DNA of 64,000 nt from Candidatus Peregrinibacteria bacterium. GTDB lineage: Bacteria > Patescibacteriota > Gracilibacteria > UBA1369 > LOWO2-01-FULL-3. Every line of letters begins with the position of its first letter. Positions within the stretch are counted from its first letter, which is position 1. The notes beneath the pieces were generated by a model that worked only from the letters and a program-made list of their open reading frames with translations, had not been told where the DNA came from and ran no database searches. This document shows positions 36,446-44,975 of the stretch, piece after piece. A program made the translations under genes and the position numbers. Location of the stretch: NCBI GenBank assembly GCA_018655275.1, contig JABIJZ010000009.1, forward strand, positions 62,001-126,000, written 5' to 3'.

Positions 36446-36925
36446 ATGACAACAAAATCAAAATTGACAGTCCTTTCGTTGGTAGCAGCAATCCTCGTCA
36501 CATCTTTTGCGACAGCATTGGCATCTGCTGACTCAGGTCAACCAGAAATGGACTACGAAACTAGGGCAGAAAGACACCTAGAAAGAACTGGGGAGGTCTT
36601 AAGCGAAGATACTTTCAATGTAATGGAAGAAGCTCGCGAACTTAGACAATCAGGTGACAGGGAAGGAGCAAGGGCTCTTATAGAAGACGCAGGTATCGAT
36701 TTTCCACGAATGGGGCAAATGGGCGAAATGCGTGGACAAAAAGGCAGGAGAGGATACTTTATGCAAAACTTAACAGACGAGCAAAAAGAAATAGTTGAAG
36801 CAGCTCGTGAACTTAGACAGGAAGGTGACCACGAAGGGGCAAAACAGCTAATAGAAGACTCAGGGATCGAACTCCCCAAAAAGGCTCCAGGAAAAGGTAA
36901 AAGAGAAGGACGGTGTGAACGTTAG
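36446..36925 (+). CDS. Secreted two-repeat protein of the sigma operon
   Basis: 159 aa from the ATG at 36446. Signal peptide MTTKSKLTVLSLVAAILVTS followed by FATALASA cleavage region. Two repeats: EEARELRQSGDREGARALIE then DAGIDFP, and EAARELRQEGDHEGAKQLIE then DSGIELP. Charged, possibly helical and periplasmic-like in style, as in Spy/CpxP-like proteins, but I cannot assign it. Last gene of the operon. Confidence 0.72.
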   Translation: MTTKSKLTVLSLVAAILVTSFATALASADSGQPEMDYETRAERHLERTGEVLSEDTFNVMEEARELRQSGDREGARALIEDAGIDFPRMGQMGEMRGQKGRRGYFMQNLTDEQKEIVEAARELRQEGDHEGAKQLIEDSGIELPKKAPGKGKREGRCER

Positions 36926-36940
36926 GAAACACATACAAAG

Positions 36941-36968
36941 GGCAACTCTTCATGAGGGTTGCCTTTTT
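36941..36968 (+). terminator. Rho-independent terminator of the sigma operon
   Basis: GGCAAC...GTTGCC stem with partial inner pairing CT..AG, followed by TTTTT. Confidence 0.85.
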
Positions 36969-36969
36969 C

Positions 36970-36998
36970 TTGTCAATTCTCACACCTATTGATACAAT
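36970..36998 (+). promoter_or_regulatory. Promoter of the phosphate permease
   Basis: TTGTCA (36970-36975), 17-nt spacer, TACAAT (36993-36998). The resulting leader (about 175 nt to 37182) is long for this window and contains CCTTGAAAACAAGG dyad symmetry. Confidence 0.65.
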
Positions 36999-37181
36999 TG
37001 CACAAATTACAGCAAGACAATCTTCAAGTTCCTCGTCCCTTGAAAACAAGGAGAACCTACCCACACAAAAACACCCCCGACATGGGAAAGATATGAGAAT
37101 CTTTAAATGACTCTTTTAACCACACGAAAAGAATTTTTTAAAGGCCCTCATCCACACAACTTCATTCCTAACATAAAAACC

Positions 37182-38690
37182 ATGCCAAGTTTTGAATTAC
37201 TTGCTGTAATTTGCTTGGTCATCCTCGCTTTTGGAGGATTGATAGTAGGCGTAGTCAATGACGCAGTGAACTTCCTGAATTCAGCTATAGGCGCAAAAGT
37301 CTCAAGTCGCAAAGTCATAATGATCATCGCCGGAATAGGGATCATAATAGGCGCTACCTTTTCCGATGGAATTATCGAAGTCGCACGAAAAGGAATCTTC
37401 TATCCAGAGTTTTTCTCTCTTCATGAGGCTATCATACTTTTTGCCGCGGTCGCATTTGCAAATGTGATTTTGCTCGATCTCTATTCAACTTTCGGACTCC
37501 CAACTTCAACAACAGTCGCGGTAGTCTTCGGTTTACTCGGGTCAGCCTCGACTTTGGCATTCTGGAAAATGGGAAGTTTTGAGGAGGCATGGACAGTAAT
37601 CAACAGCACATCAGCAATAAAAATCATCATAGGGATCGTTATGTCGATAGGTATCGCATTTGTAGCAGGGCTGATAGGCCAATTTATCACGAGACTGACA
37701 TTCACTTTTGACTACAAAGAACGTTTCAAAAGATGGGGTTTTCTGTGGAGTAGTGTAGCGCTAACATCATTGTTATTCTTCATACTTTTCAAAGGGGGCA
37801 AACATGCAACTTTCATGACAGACGACGTAAAAAACTGGATAGACACAAATCTTTGGCAAATCCTTGCAGTCTCATTCGCATTTTTCGCTGGCTTGTCTCA
37901 GGTATTAATAAGAAAAGAACTAAACATCTTGAAATTCATCGTGCTGATAGGTACAGCGTCACTAGCTATGGCATTCGCGGGAAATGATTTGGCAAACTTT
38001 ATTGGAGTTTCTGTGGCAGGTGTGAACGCATATTTGGGTGCTGACTTAAGCGGTACACTTCCGACACCAGCATGGGTGCTTATTCTTTCAGGGTTGGTCA
38101 TGGCCATTGCAATATTTACTTCGAAAAAAGCAAAAACCGTTACGAAGACAGAAATAAACCTCACAAGTCACGAAAAAGATGCAAAGACCCATTGGAAATC
38201 CAATCCTCTTCTAGAGAAACTCACGAATCTGATAATTTTTATTCACAAAACTTTCTCAAAAATAATCCCAAAAAGGGGGAGAGCTGCAATAGCCTCAAGA
38301 TGGGCAAGGAACCACGACCACAACGGCGACGGGGCAGCTTTCGACCTCCTCAGGGCCTCAGTGAACTTGATGATAGCGGCGGCAGTTATTTCATTCGCAA
38401 CATCAAAGAAACTTCCTCTCTCAACAACATACGTCACCTTCATGGTAGCGATGGGAACATCACTTGCAGACAAAGCCTGGACCCGAGAATGTGCGCCATA
38501 CAGGATCTCTGGAGTTCTAACTGTAATAGGGGGGTGGTTCATCACAGCCCTTTTAATTTTCCTCATCTCAGGAGCCACAGTCACCGTATTGTACTTCACA
38601 GAAGCATACGGACTGATAGCCCTAACAGTCATGCTATCATTCGCCGTCTACAAACTCTTCCATCTCCACGATAGAAGATCTACTACTTAG
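37182..38690 (+). CDS. PiT-family inorganic phosphate permease
   Basis: 502 aa, start at 37182 (an ATG at 37107 would add 25 residues). About ten membrane segments. The family motif NDxxN occurs twice, as expected for the inverted repeat: NDAVNFLNSAIGAK and GNDLANFIGVSVAG. Also FGLPTSTT and KLPLSTTYVTFM. Imports phosphate with H+ or Na+. No PhoU is next to it. It overlaps the convergent TrmB gene by 8 nt. Confidence 0.92.
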   Translation: MPSFELLAVICLVILAFGGLIVGVVNDAVNFLNSAIGAKVSSRKVIMIIAGIGIIIGATFSDGIIEVARKGIFYPEFFSLHEAIILFAAVAFANVILLDLYSTFGLPTSTTVAVVFGLLGSASTLAFWKMGSFEEAWTVINSTSAIKIIIGIVMSIGIAFVAGLIGQFITRLTFTFDYKERFKRWGFLWSSVALTSLLFFILFKGGKHATFMTDDVKNWIDTNLWQILAVSFAFFAGLSQVLIRKELNILKFIVLIGTASLAMAFAGNDLANFIGVSVAGVNAYLGADLSGTLPTPAWVLILSGLVMAIAIFTSKKAKTVTKTEINLTSHEKDAKTHWKSNPLLEKLTNLIIFIHKTFSKIIPKRGRAAIASRWARNHDHNGDGAAFDLLRASVNLMIAAAVISFATSKKLPLSTTYVTFMVAMGTSLADKAWTRECAPYRISGVLTVIGGWFITALLIFLISGATVTVLYFTEAYGLIALTVMLSFAVYKLFHLHDRRSTT

Positions 38691-39441
38691 CCACAAAGCT
38701 TGTAGCTCCTAGCCACGCTAGTTTAAATATAGAACGACTCGTTTCTGCATTACTCATACTTTCGATGATAACTCCGATCATCTCATCTTTCTCCAAAGAG
38801 ATTGTTGCGACCTTGTTGTCGTAGATGTATTGGGCGTTTTTCACTGGGAACATTTCGGGATTAACTGCGAAAATTTCCAGAATCCCAGCGTCGACCCGCT
38901 CTTTCAAATTCTCTTTGATATACTTAGAATTAAACTCATCATTTGGACACAACAACCGGAACTTCTTCCCGATTTTCATAGCTGTATCGTAATAATCCTT
39001 CACATAATCCTCAAAGATATTGGCGGCCATCTCGTAATTGATGAACCCAAGCACCTCGCCATCACTATTTAACAAATCAGTAAGAATATTGACGACTTCA
39101 TCTACTCCCTCAAAGAACTGAATCTTAGGTTTGAAGTGATGAGCTTTCTCAAGGTCCAAAAGCTCAGGCACGAGGTCTTTAGCGGTCTTGTAGCGGTCCT
39201 CAATCTGATTCAAAATGACCTGAGGATTGATGGCGTAATAATATTTAACTCCCTTTCTTTTTGTAAATTTAACAAACCCCTTTTTTCTCAAATTTTCCAA
39301 CGTGTTGTAAGTAGTAACTCTATGAGCTCCAGCCTTTCTAGCAACACTACTAACAAACCCTCCACCTATCTCCAATAGAGCGATATATGCATTTACCTCT
39401 TCGCCTGAGAACCCAAGCTTTTCTAAGTCATTCGTTATCAT
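38683..39441 (-). CDS. TrmB-family transcriptional regulator
   Basis: 252 aa. N-terminal winged helix (LEKLGFSGEEVNAYIALLEI, AHRVTTYNTLENLRKKGFV) and the C-terminal phospholipase-D-like sensing domain with IQFFEGVDEVVNIL. TrmB proteins, mostly archaeal, sense sugars or other ligands; ligand unknown here. A dyad (39453-39470) 12 bp before its start is a candidate operator. Divergent from the third Cys-rich gene. Confidence 0.88.
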   Translation of the reverse strand: MITNDLEKLGFSGEEVNAYIALLEIGGGFVSSVARKAGAHRVTTYNTLENLRKKGFVKFTKRKGVKYYYAINPQVILNQIEDRYKTAKDLVPELLDLEKAHHFKPKIQFFEGVDEVVNILTDLLNSDGEVLGFINYEMAANIFEDYVKDYYDTAMKIGKKFRLLCPNDEFNSKYIKENLKERVDAGILEIFAVNPEMFPVKNAQYIYDNKVATISLEKDEMIGVIIESMSNAETSRSIFKLAWLGATSFVAK

Positions 39442-39452
39442 TTGTAAGATGG

Positions 39453-39470
39453 TGTAGATGGTCGTCTACA
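39453..39470. promoter_or_regulatory. Candidate TrmB operator
   Basis: TGTAGA...TCTACA dyad with a 6-bp centre, between the TrmB ATG and the divergent Cys-rich gene. Self-regulation is inferred. Confidence 0.45.
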
Positions 39471-39584
39471 GTAATTGTATGCCCCGTGAACAGGTTTGTA
39501 AAGCCAAAAACGCACAAGTCTGAGGAATTGACTGTTTACAAAGTCTATTAAAAGTTTATCATGTAGCACTGTAACAATACACAC

Positions 39585-41219
39585 ATGAAATGCACACAGT
39601 GTTCCGAACAATTCGAGCAAACCAAAAAGGAGCATGAGGTCTATGAAAAGTTTGGCGCAAAATTGCCAACCACTTGTCCAGACTGCAGGCATCACAGGCA
39701 TCTTATTTTCAGAAACGAACGTAGTATTTTCTACAACAAAAGTCATGTGTCAGGCAAAACGATCGTTTCAATGATACCGCCGACAAGTCCTTTCAAAGTG
39801 ATAGACCAAGACGAGTGGTGGAACGACAAATTCGACGCAAGCGTGTATGGCAGAGATTACGATTTCAACAAACCATTTTTTCAACAATTCAAAGAGCTGC
39901 AAAAAGACGTCCCAAGATGGGCAAGGCTCTTCGTTAATTGCGAAAACAGCGAATTTACAAACAACAGCGCAGACGTAAAAGATTGCTACCTCACATTTTC
40001 TTCATACGAAAGCGAAAATCTTTATTATTGCACAAGAGTTTTTAAATCCAACACCTGTGTAGACTGCATGAACGTAAAAGAAAGCGAATACTGCTCGCTC
40101 TGCATGGACTGCCAAAAATGCTACAACATCCACTATTCACAATCTTCGGAAGGCTGCCACGACTCATACTTTTTGTACGATTGTCGAAACTGCAAAAACT
40201 GCATAATGTCAGCTCAACTCAGAAACAAAGAATACTGCATTCTCAATAAACAATACTCAGAAGAAGAATACGAAAAACACAAAATCCAATTTCTGAAGAA
40301 CCTCGCCGACAACAAGCAAAAAATCGAAAAAGAATTTGAAGATCTCAAGAAAACTCTCTATCACAAACACCTCCGGCTTATAAACACAGAAAATTCAGTA
40401 GGCGATTTTATCACAGGCTCAAAAAACATAAACAACGGCTTCTACATAGTGGATTGCGAAGACTGCATAAACGTTCGTGACTGCTCAACATGCAGGGATT
40501 GCTACGACAATCTTGCTAATGAAAAATCCGAACTATGTCTAGAGGCTGACACCTCCTACGAATTGTATAATTCGAAATTCTGCACACATTGTGTGACTAT
40601 GCGCGACGTAACTTATGGGGATCAATGTTTCAAACTCGAAGACTGTTTTGGCTGCATAGGGCTGAAGCAAAGCAAAAACATGATCCTAAATAAAAAATAT
40701 TCCGAAAAAGAGTACAAGGAATTGATCCCAAAAATAAAAGAACACATGCTGGAAACAGGCGAATGGGGAAGGCCATTCCCTCCTCACCTGACACCATGGC
40801 CATACAACATCACTGTCGCCCACGAACACTATCCCATGACAAAAGACGAAGCTATCCACGAAGGATATATGTGGCACGAAGAACAAAAAGAAGCCCAACA
40901 TTTCTCAAAAGAGTATGAAATACCAAGCGACATAGACGAAGTCGACGACTCAATTTGCGACAAAATTCTGATTTGCGAAGAAACCGGCAAAAACTACAAA
41001 GTCATCCCACAAGAATACAAATTCTACAAAAAATTCGAAATACCTATTCCAAGAATCACCCCATACCAAAGATACAAAAGCCTCCTCAGCTTGCAACCAC
41101 CCAAAAAACTTCGTGAAACAAATTGCAACCTATGTGATGCAAAAATCCAAACCATCTACCCCGAAAAAAGCGGATACAAAATCGTCTGCGATAAATGTTA
41201 TTTGGAGAAGGTGTATTAG
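39585..41219 (+). CDS. Giant cysteine-array zinc-ribbon protein, paralogue 3
   Basis: 544 aa, 35 cysteines. The N-terminal ribbon begins at once: MKCTQCSEQFEQTKKEHEVY, then CPDCRHHRH. Cysteine array 1: CVDCMNVKESEYCSLCMDCQ, ending in the anchor LNKQYSEEEYE. Array 2: DCEDCINVRDCSTCRDC ... CFGCIGLKQSK, then LNKKYSEKEYKELIPKI and TGEWGRPFPPHLTPWPYNIT. The C-terminus has EETGKNYKVIPQEYKFYKKF and the last ribbon CNLCDAKIQTIYPEKSGYKI then CDKCYLEKVY. Stop overlaps that of the convergent ZIP gene by 4 nt (TTAG). Confidence 0.75.
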   Translation: MKCTQCSEQFEQTKKEHEVYEKFGAKLPTTCPDCRHHRHLIFRNERSIFYNKSHVSGKTIVSMIPPTSPFKVIDQDEWWNDKFDASVYGRDYDFNKPFFQQFKELQKDVPRWARLFVNCENSEFTNNSADVKDCYLTFSSYESENLYYCTRVFKSNTCVDCMNVKESEYCSLCMDCQKCYNIHYSQSSEGCHDSYFLYDCRNCKNCIMSAQLRNKEYCILNKQYSEEEYEKHKIQFLKNLADNKQKIEKEFEDLKKTLYHKHLRLINTENSVGDFITGSKNINNGFYIVDCEDCINVRDCSTCRDCYDNLANEKSELCLEADTSYELYNSKFCTHCVTMRDVTYGDQCFKLEDCFGCIGLKQSKNMILNKKYSEKEYKELIPKIKEHMLETGEWGRPFPPHLTPWPYNITVAHEHYPMTKDEAIHEGYMWHEEQKEAQHFSKEYEIPSDIDEVDDSICDKILICEETGKNYKVIPQEYKFYKKFEIPIPRITPYQRYKSLLSLQPPKKLRETNCNLCDAKIQTIYPEKSGYKIVCDKCYLEKVY

Positions 41220-42037
41220 TGAACCTCCTGCTCATGAATTTCTTCAACATCATGACCTTCTTTTCCATGCTCATGCCCATGCCCACCCAAAGGCAAAAAC
41301 ATCATCCCAACCATCAAAGCCACGCCTAGAGTTCCAAACAAAAACTGCAAAATTGACCTACTTACAGCAACTTCTTTGTGCAATTCAGGGATCAAATCAG
41401 CCACAGCAATATAGATAAATCCACCGGCAGCAAGAGGGATCAAAATTCCGGTAATCCCTTCAACATAAGAAGCCATCAAAAGAGCTATAAACACCCCAAC
41501 AATTGCTGTCAAAGCAGTCAGGAAGTTGAGAAGCAAAGCCTTTCCCTTAGAAAATCCTCCATGTAGCAAAACTCCAAAATCACCAATTTCCTGAGGGATC
41601 TCATGCAATATCACAGCAACGGTAGTAGCAATTCCCACAGGAACACTAACCAAATACGATGCTCCAATAATCAATCCATCAATAAAATTATGAACGCCAT
41701 CTCCAAACAAATTCATCCAAGCAAAAGGATGTGGGTGATCTGCGGTCGTAACATGATGGCAATGTCGCCACCTCACAACTTTTTCAACAAAAAAAGATAA
41801 ACCAATCCCAACCATTACATAAAACGAAATCCAAATAGTGAACCCCATTTCAGCAACAACTTCAGGTAAAAGATGGAAAAAAGCATCCCCAAGCAAAGCC
41901 CCAGCAGCAAAACTTATCATATAAATGAGGATTTTTCCCAAAAGCCGATTACTCATCCCCAGGGTAAATACCCCAATAAAAGAGATCAAACTCACAAGAA
42001 CAACACTTCCAAAAGAATATAAATAAACTTCAGTCAT
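41216..42037 (-). CDS. ZIP-family metal transporter
   Basis: 273 aa from the ATG at 42037. About eight membrane segments. AFFHLLPEVVAEMG, FGDGVHNFIDGLIIGASY and VILHEIPQEIGDFGVLLHGG carry the metal-binding His/Glu/Asn residues of ZIP transporters (Zn2+, Fe2+ uptake). A His-rich end HGHEHGKEGHDVEEIHEQEV suggests metal binding. Lies tail to tail with a Cys-array protein, a possible metal connection. Confidence 0.93.
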   Translation of the reverse strand: MTEVYLYSFGSVVLVSLISFIGVFTLGMSNRLLGKILIYMISFAAGALLGDAFFHLLPEVVAEMGFTIWISFYVMVGIGLSFFVEKVVRWRHCHHVTTADHPHPFAWMNLFGDGVHNFIDGLIIGASYLVSVPVGIATTVAVILHEIPQEIGDFGVLLHGGFSKGKALLLNFLTALTAIVGVFIALLMASYVEGITGILIPLAAGGFIYIAVADLIPELHKEVAVSRSILQFLFGTLGVALMVGMMFLPLGGHGHEHGKEGHDVEEIHEQEVH

Positions 42038-42112
42038 GAATCGATAATACTCACCCCTCAGCAAAAGTCTAAAAAATCGCCCTCAACAGGGTTGACAAAC
42101 ACGAAGCCTCAC

Positions 42113-42171
42113 TTGTAATTAACTTTTGTAATTAAAAAAACTTCCCCTATAATCTTAAGTAAATATTACTT
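42113..42171 (+). promoter_or_regulatory. Promoter/operator region of the deacylase-like gene
   Basis: Two direct copies of TTGTAATTAA (42113-42122, 42126-42135). -35 TTGTAA (42126-42131), 16-nt spacer, -10 TATAAT (42148-42153). Over the start site lies the dyad AAGTAA-ATA-TTACTT (42157-42171). A TTGACA is at 42092. Looks regulated; regulator unknown. Confidence 0.6.
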
Positions 42172-42178
42172 TTAGATT

Positions 42179-43177
42179 ATGCGTTATTTACACGTAAAAA
42201 TCCCCAAAACAGACGGAGTCAAAATCCCGTATATTGTTTTGGAAGGGCAACGTGACAAGAAGTCCAAAACAGCCCAAAAAACATGCCTAATCACAGGAGG
42301 TATTCACGGTGACGAACTCAACGGGATAGCCTTAGTAAAAAGACTTCTCGACTACTGCGAAAAAGAAAAAATCGAAAAAAAACTCAAAGGAACCCTGCTA
42401 ATTTTCCCGGTTTTGAATGTAGAAGGTTTCAAAAAACAAACTCGCGTAAACCCACTCGATCGAAAAGACCTAAATCGCAGTTTCAACCAAAAAAACAAAT
42501 GTCCCTCAACCAAAATCGCAAACGCACTTTGGAAAAAATTCTACACAAAAGCTGACATGGTCATAGACTGTCACGATTCTGGAAAGAGAAATATGTTGCT
42601 CCCACACACACGTATCCATCCGCACCAAGACAAAACCTGCACAACTTGCACACGAGAAATGGCGATGGCATTCGGCTCAAAAATAGTGATAGAACGAAAA
42701 GGCAAAAAAGGCATGCTTGCAGTGGAACTCGGAAGAATTAAAAAAACACCAGTACTAACAATAGAAATAGGAGGTGCCCTCAAAATTGCCGACAAATTTC
42801 TCGACGAGGCATTAAAAGGGATAATAAATATCTTCACCCACTACGACTTCCTCAAAGGCGAGGCAAAATTGCCCAAAAAACAATATTATCTCAAAAATAG
42901 ATTTGGTATCCCAGCAACACACTCAGGGATACTAAAAATGGAGAAAACCCTAGGCCAACGTGTACACAAAGGGGACAAAATTGGAGAAATCTACGTTCCT
43001 ATGAGAAACAAAACCGTGGACGTTATTTCCCCAATGTGCGGAATCATTTTCTCTCTTCAATATGTAGACGCAGCGACCAAAGGAGAGATAATTTATTCTA
43101 TCCTCGAGGACAAAAAATGCCATGTCCGACGCCGAACTATGAGGATGGTAGAAGAGGTGGTGAATATACAGATGTAA
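42179..43177 (+). CDS. Succinylglutamate desuccinylase/aspartoacylase (M14-like) family protein
   Basis: 332 aa. GGIHGDELNG (zinc His and Glu), NVEGFKKQTRVNPLDRKDLN then RSFNQ, VIDCHDSGKRNMLLPHTRIH and VLTIEIGG fit the zinc-dependent M14/ASTE-AspA family of amide-cleaving enzymes. Substrate unknown. Divergent from the ZIP gene. Confidence 0.88.
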   Translation: MRYLHVKIPKTDGVKIPYIVLEGQRDKKSKTAQKTCLITGGIHGDELNGIALVKRLLDYCEKEKIEKKLKGTLLIFPVLNVEGFKKQTRVNPLDRKDLNRSFNQKNKCPSTKIANALWKKFYTKADMVIDCHDSGKRNMLLPHTRIHPHQDKTCTTCTREMAMAFGSKIVIERKGKKGMLAVELGRIKKTPVLTIEIGGALKIADKFLDEALKGIINIFTHYDFLKGEAKLPKKQYYLKNRFGIPATHSGILKMEKTLGQRVHKGDKIGEIYVPMRNKTVDVISPMCGIIFSLQYVDAATKGEIIYSILEDKKCHVRRRTMRMVEEVVNIQM

Positions 43178-43186
43178 AACGCACAA

Positions 43187-43855
43187 ATGCAAAAAAACAC
43201 ACGCGTAAACAACAGATCAATAACAATGGAGGTTCGCTCTGACGCAGACGAGTCTGTTTTTAGTGAAGTCTTTGTGGATCGTGACTACCGCATCCTCGAC
43301 GACATCATAACCAAAGCAAACACAATAATAGATGTAGGCGCACACATTGGTGCATTTGCAATATACGCAGCGACTATCAATCCTAAAGCCCAAATAACAG
43401 CCTACGAACCAGAACCATCAAACTTCAAAATCTTCAAAGAAAACATCAAGCTCAACCACATCAATACGATTACCCCAAAAAACCTCGCAGTAGCTGGCAA
43501 ACAAGAGCAAAGGACCTTATATATAAACGAAGACAGTCACAACCATTCCCTAACAAAAGACCTCCAAAAACAACTCTCAGAGACAACAGTCCAAACAACG
43601 ACGCTGGAAGCCATTATTCAGAAACATGGCCAAATTTCTCTGCTCAAAATGGACTGCGAAGGGGCTGAATTCGAAATATTCACAGTAACAAATTCAGCAA
43701 CTCTCGCCAAAATTCAACACATATATATTGAATACCACGAATACCAGCAGCAGGTCACAAACCTTGAGAAAACCTTGCAATCAGCAGGATTTAAGACTAA
43801 AAGGACACTATCCCACTACGACAAAAGAATGGGATTCATAATCGCAAAACAATGA
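43187..43855 (+). CDS. FkbM-family SAM methyltransferase
   Basis: 222 aa. IIDVGAHIGAFAIYAATINP (SAM motif I), ITAYEPEPSNFKIFKENIKL, and LLKMDCEGAEFEIF are the FkbM pattern; typical targets are sugar hydroxyls. Starts 10 nt after the preceding gene; its last codon overlaps the next start (ATGA). Confidence 0.88.
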   Translation: MQKNTRVNNRSITMEVRSDADESVFSEVFVDRDYRILDDIITKANTIIDVGAHIGAFAIYAATINPKAQITAYEPEPSNFKIFKENIKLNHINTITPKNLAVAGKQEQRTLYINEDSHNHSLTKDLQKQLSETTVQTTTLEAIIQKHGQISLLKMDCEGAEFEIFTVTNSATLAKIQHIYIEYHEYQQQVTNLEKTLQSAGFKTKRTLSHYDKRMGFIIAKQ

Positions 43856-44544
43856 CAGCAAAAACAGCCAAAACACCCAAAATACTAAAACCACTATACG
43901 AAGACGAACACATCCTTGCTCTCAACAAGGTTAGAGGAATGCTGACCGTAGGCAACAAACCACAACAAAAGAACCTCTTAGACAAAGTCAAAAAAGAGTA
44001 CGCAAAACAAAATATAAGACTCCGACCACTAAACCGACTAGATCGCGGCACATCAGGCATCGTTATGTTCGCAAAAACTCGCGAAGCGTTCAAACAAGCC
44101 GTTGAAGAAAAGAAATTCTCAGACACAACAAAAACATACCTAGCTCTAATAAAAGGGATCCCAACACTTCGCACAAACACAATCACGTTCACATTGCCAT
44201 CTAGGCAAGACCAAAGGAAACTTCTTCCAGCCAGGACGAAGTACACAATCACAGAAACATACAATTTTCCAGGAGGCAAAGCCTCTCTAGTAGAAGCAGT
44301 AATATCTTCAGGGCGTTTCCACCAGATTCGGCGTCATTTCAACAAAATCCACCACCCACTCCTAATGGATAGGGACTATATGGATAGAAAAGACTACAAA
44401 CATTTCCAAAAGGCAGTCACTTTCCGGAACTATTACCTTCACGCCTACAGAATAGAATTCAAACACTTTGTGACCGGCGAAAACGTGATAATAGAAGCTC
44501 CAATCCCAAAAGACCTAAAAACCGTCCTCAAGGCTTTGTCTTGA
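43852..44544 (+). CDS. RluA-family pseudouridine synthase
   Basis: 230 aa without an S4 domain. RPLNRLDRGTSGIVMFAKTR contains the catalytic Asp of motif II; YLALIKG and SGRFHQIRRHF are also conserved. Target RNA position not determined (RluA/TruC group). Coupled to the FkbM gene by ATGA and ends with TGA right at the ATP synthase upstream region. Confidence 0.9.
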   Translation: MTAKTAKTPKILKPLYEDEHILALNKVRGMLTVGNKPQQKNLLDKVKKEYAKQNIRLRPLNRLDRGTSGIVMFAKTREAFKQAVEEKKFSDTTKTYLALIKGIPTLRTNTITFTLPSRQDQRKLLPARTKYTITETYNFPGGKASLVEAVISSGRFHQIRRHFNKIHHPLLMDRDYMDRKDYKHFQKAVTFRNYYLHAYRIEFKHFVTGENVIIEAPIPKDLKTVLKALS

Positions 44545-44647
44545 CAAACCTGTCAATTCATTAAGAAATACCTTCTATAGCTATTGATTTTTAATTTCAT
44601 TTATTTATGATACTTGGCGAACTTTTCTAGCAGTTCAAAACGTATCA
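44541..44647 (+). promoter_or_regulatory. ATP synthase operon leader: TTGACA box, dyad and hairpin
   Basis: TTGACA AACC TGTCAA (44541-44556) is both a -35-like hexamer and a dyad, overlapping the stop of the preceding gene; no good -10 follows at standard distance. Downstream, TGATAC (44608-44613) pairs with GTATCA (44642-44647) with inner GAAC/GTTC, forming a leader hairpin that ends 16 nt before atpE. Confidence 0.5.
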
Positions 44648-44663
44648 TTTAATCCAAACTAAA

Positions 44664-44879
44664 ATGGATAAAAACTTTGCAGTTGCTCTAACAATAGCAA
44701 TTGGTTCAGTTATGCCAGCGTTGGCTATCGGAATGCTTGCATCTAAAGCTCTTGAAGCAATGGGTCGAAACCCAGAAGCTGCCGGTTCAATCCAAACAGC
44801 AATGATCTTGGCTATCGCTTTTGCGGAAGCTATCGCTATCTACGCTTTGGTAGTTGCATTGATCATCAAGTTTGTATAG
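44664..44879 (+). CDS. atpE: ATP synthase F0 subunit c
   Basis: 71 aa, two helices joined by the GRNPEA loop (about 34-39). The ion-carrying carboxylate is Glu55 in [13 protein letters not shown]. No Na+-type ESxxxY/Gln pattern is seen, so proton coupling is the likelier reading. First gene of a permuted atp operon; followed by hairpins before atpF, which may help adjust expression of this multicopy subunit. Confidence 0.96.
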   Translation: MDKNFAVALTIAIGSVMPALAIGMLASKALEAMGRNPEAAGSIQTAMILAIAFAEAIAIYALVVALIIKFV

Positions 44880-44881
44880 CA

Positions 44882-44935
44882 GTCCAAGAAAGGCATTAGC
44901 CGATTCTTGGACCCAAAGCCCGCCGAGAGGCGGGC
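44882..44935 (+). repeat. Hairpin pair between atpE and atpF (palindromic element family)
   Basis: GTCCAAGAA/TTCTTGGAC (44882-44890, 44904-44912) with inner GGC/GCC, then GCCCGCC/GGCGGGC (44918-44924, 44929-44935). The first stem is also found at 48408 and 61920. Confidence 0.85.
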
Positions 44936-44975
44936 AAAAACGCCCTTTACGGGGCACCAACTAAATTAAAAACAC

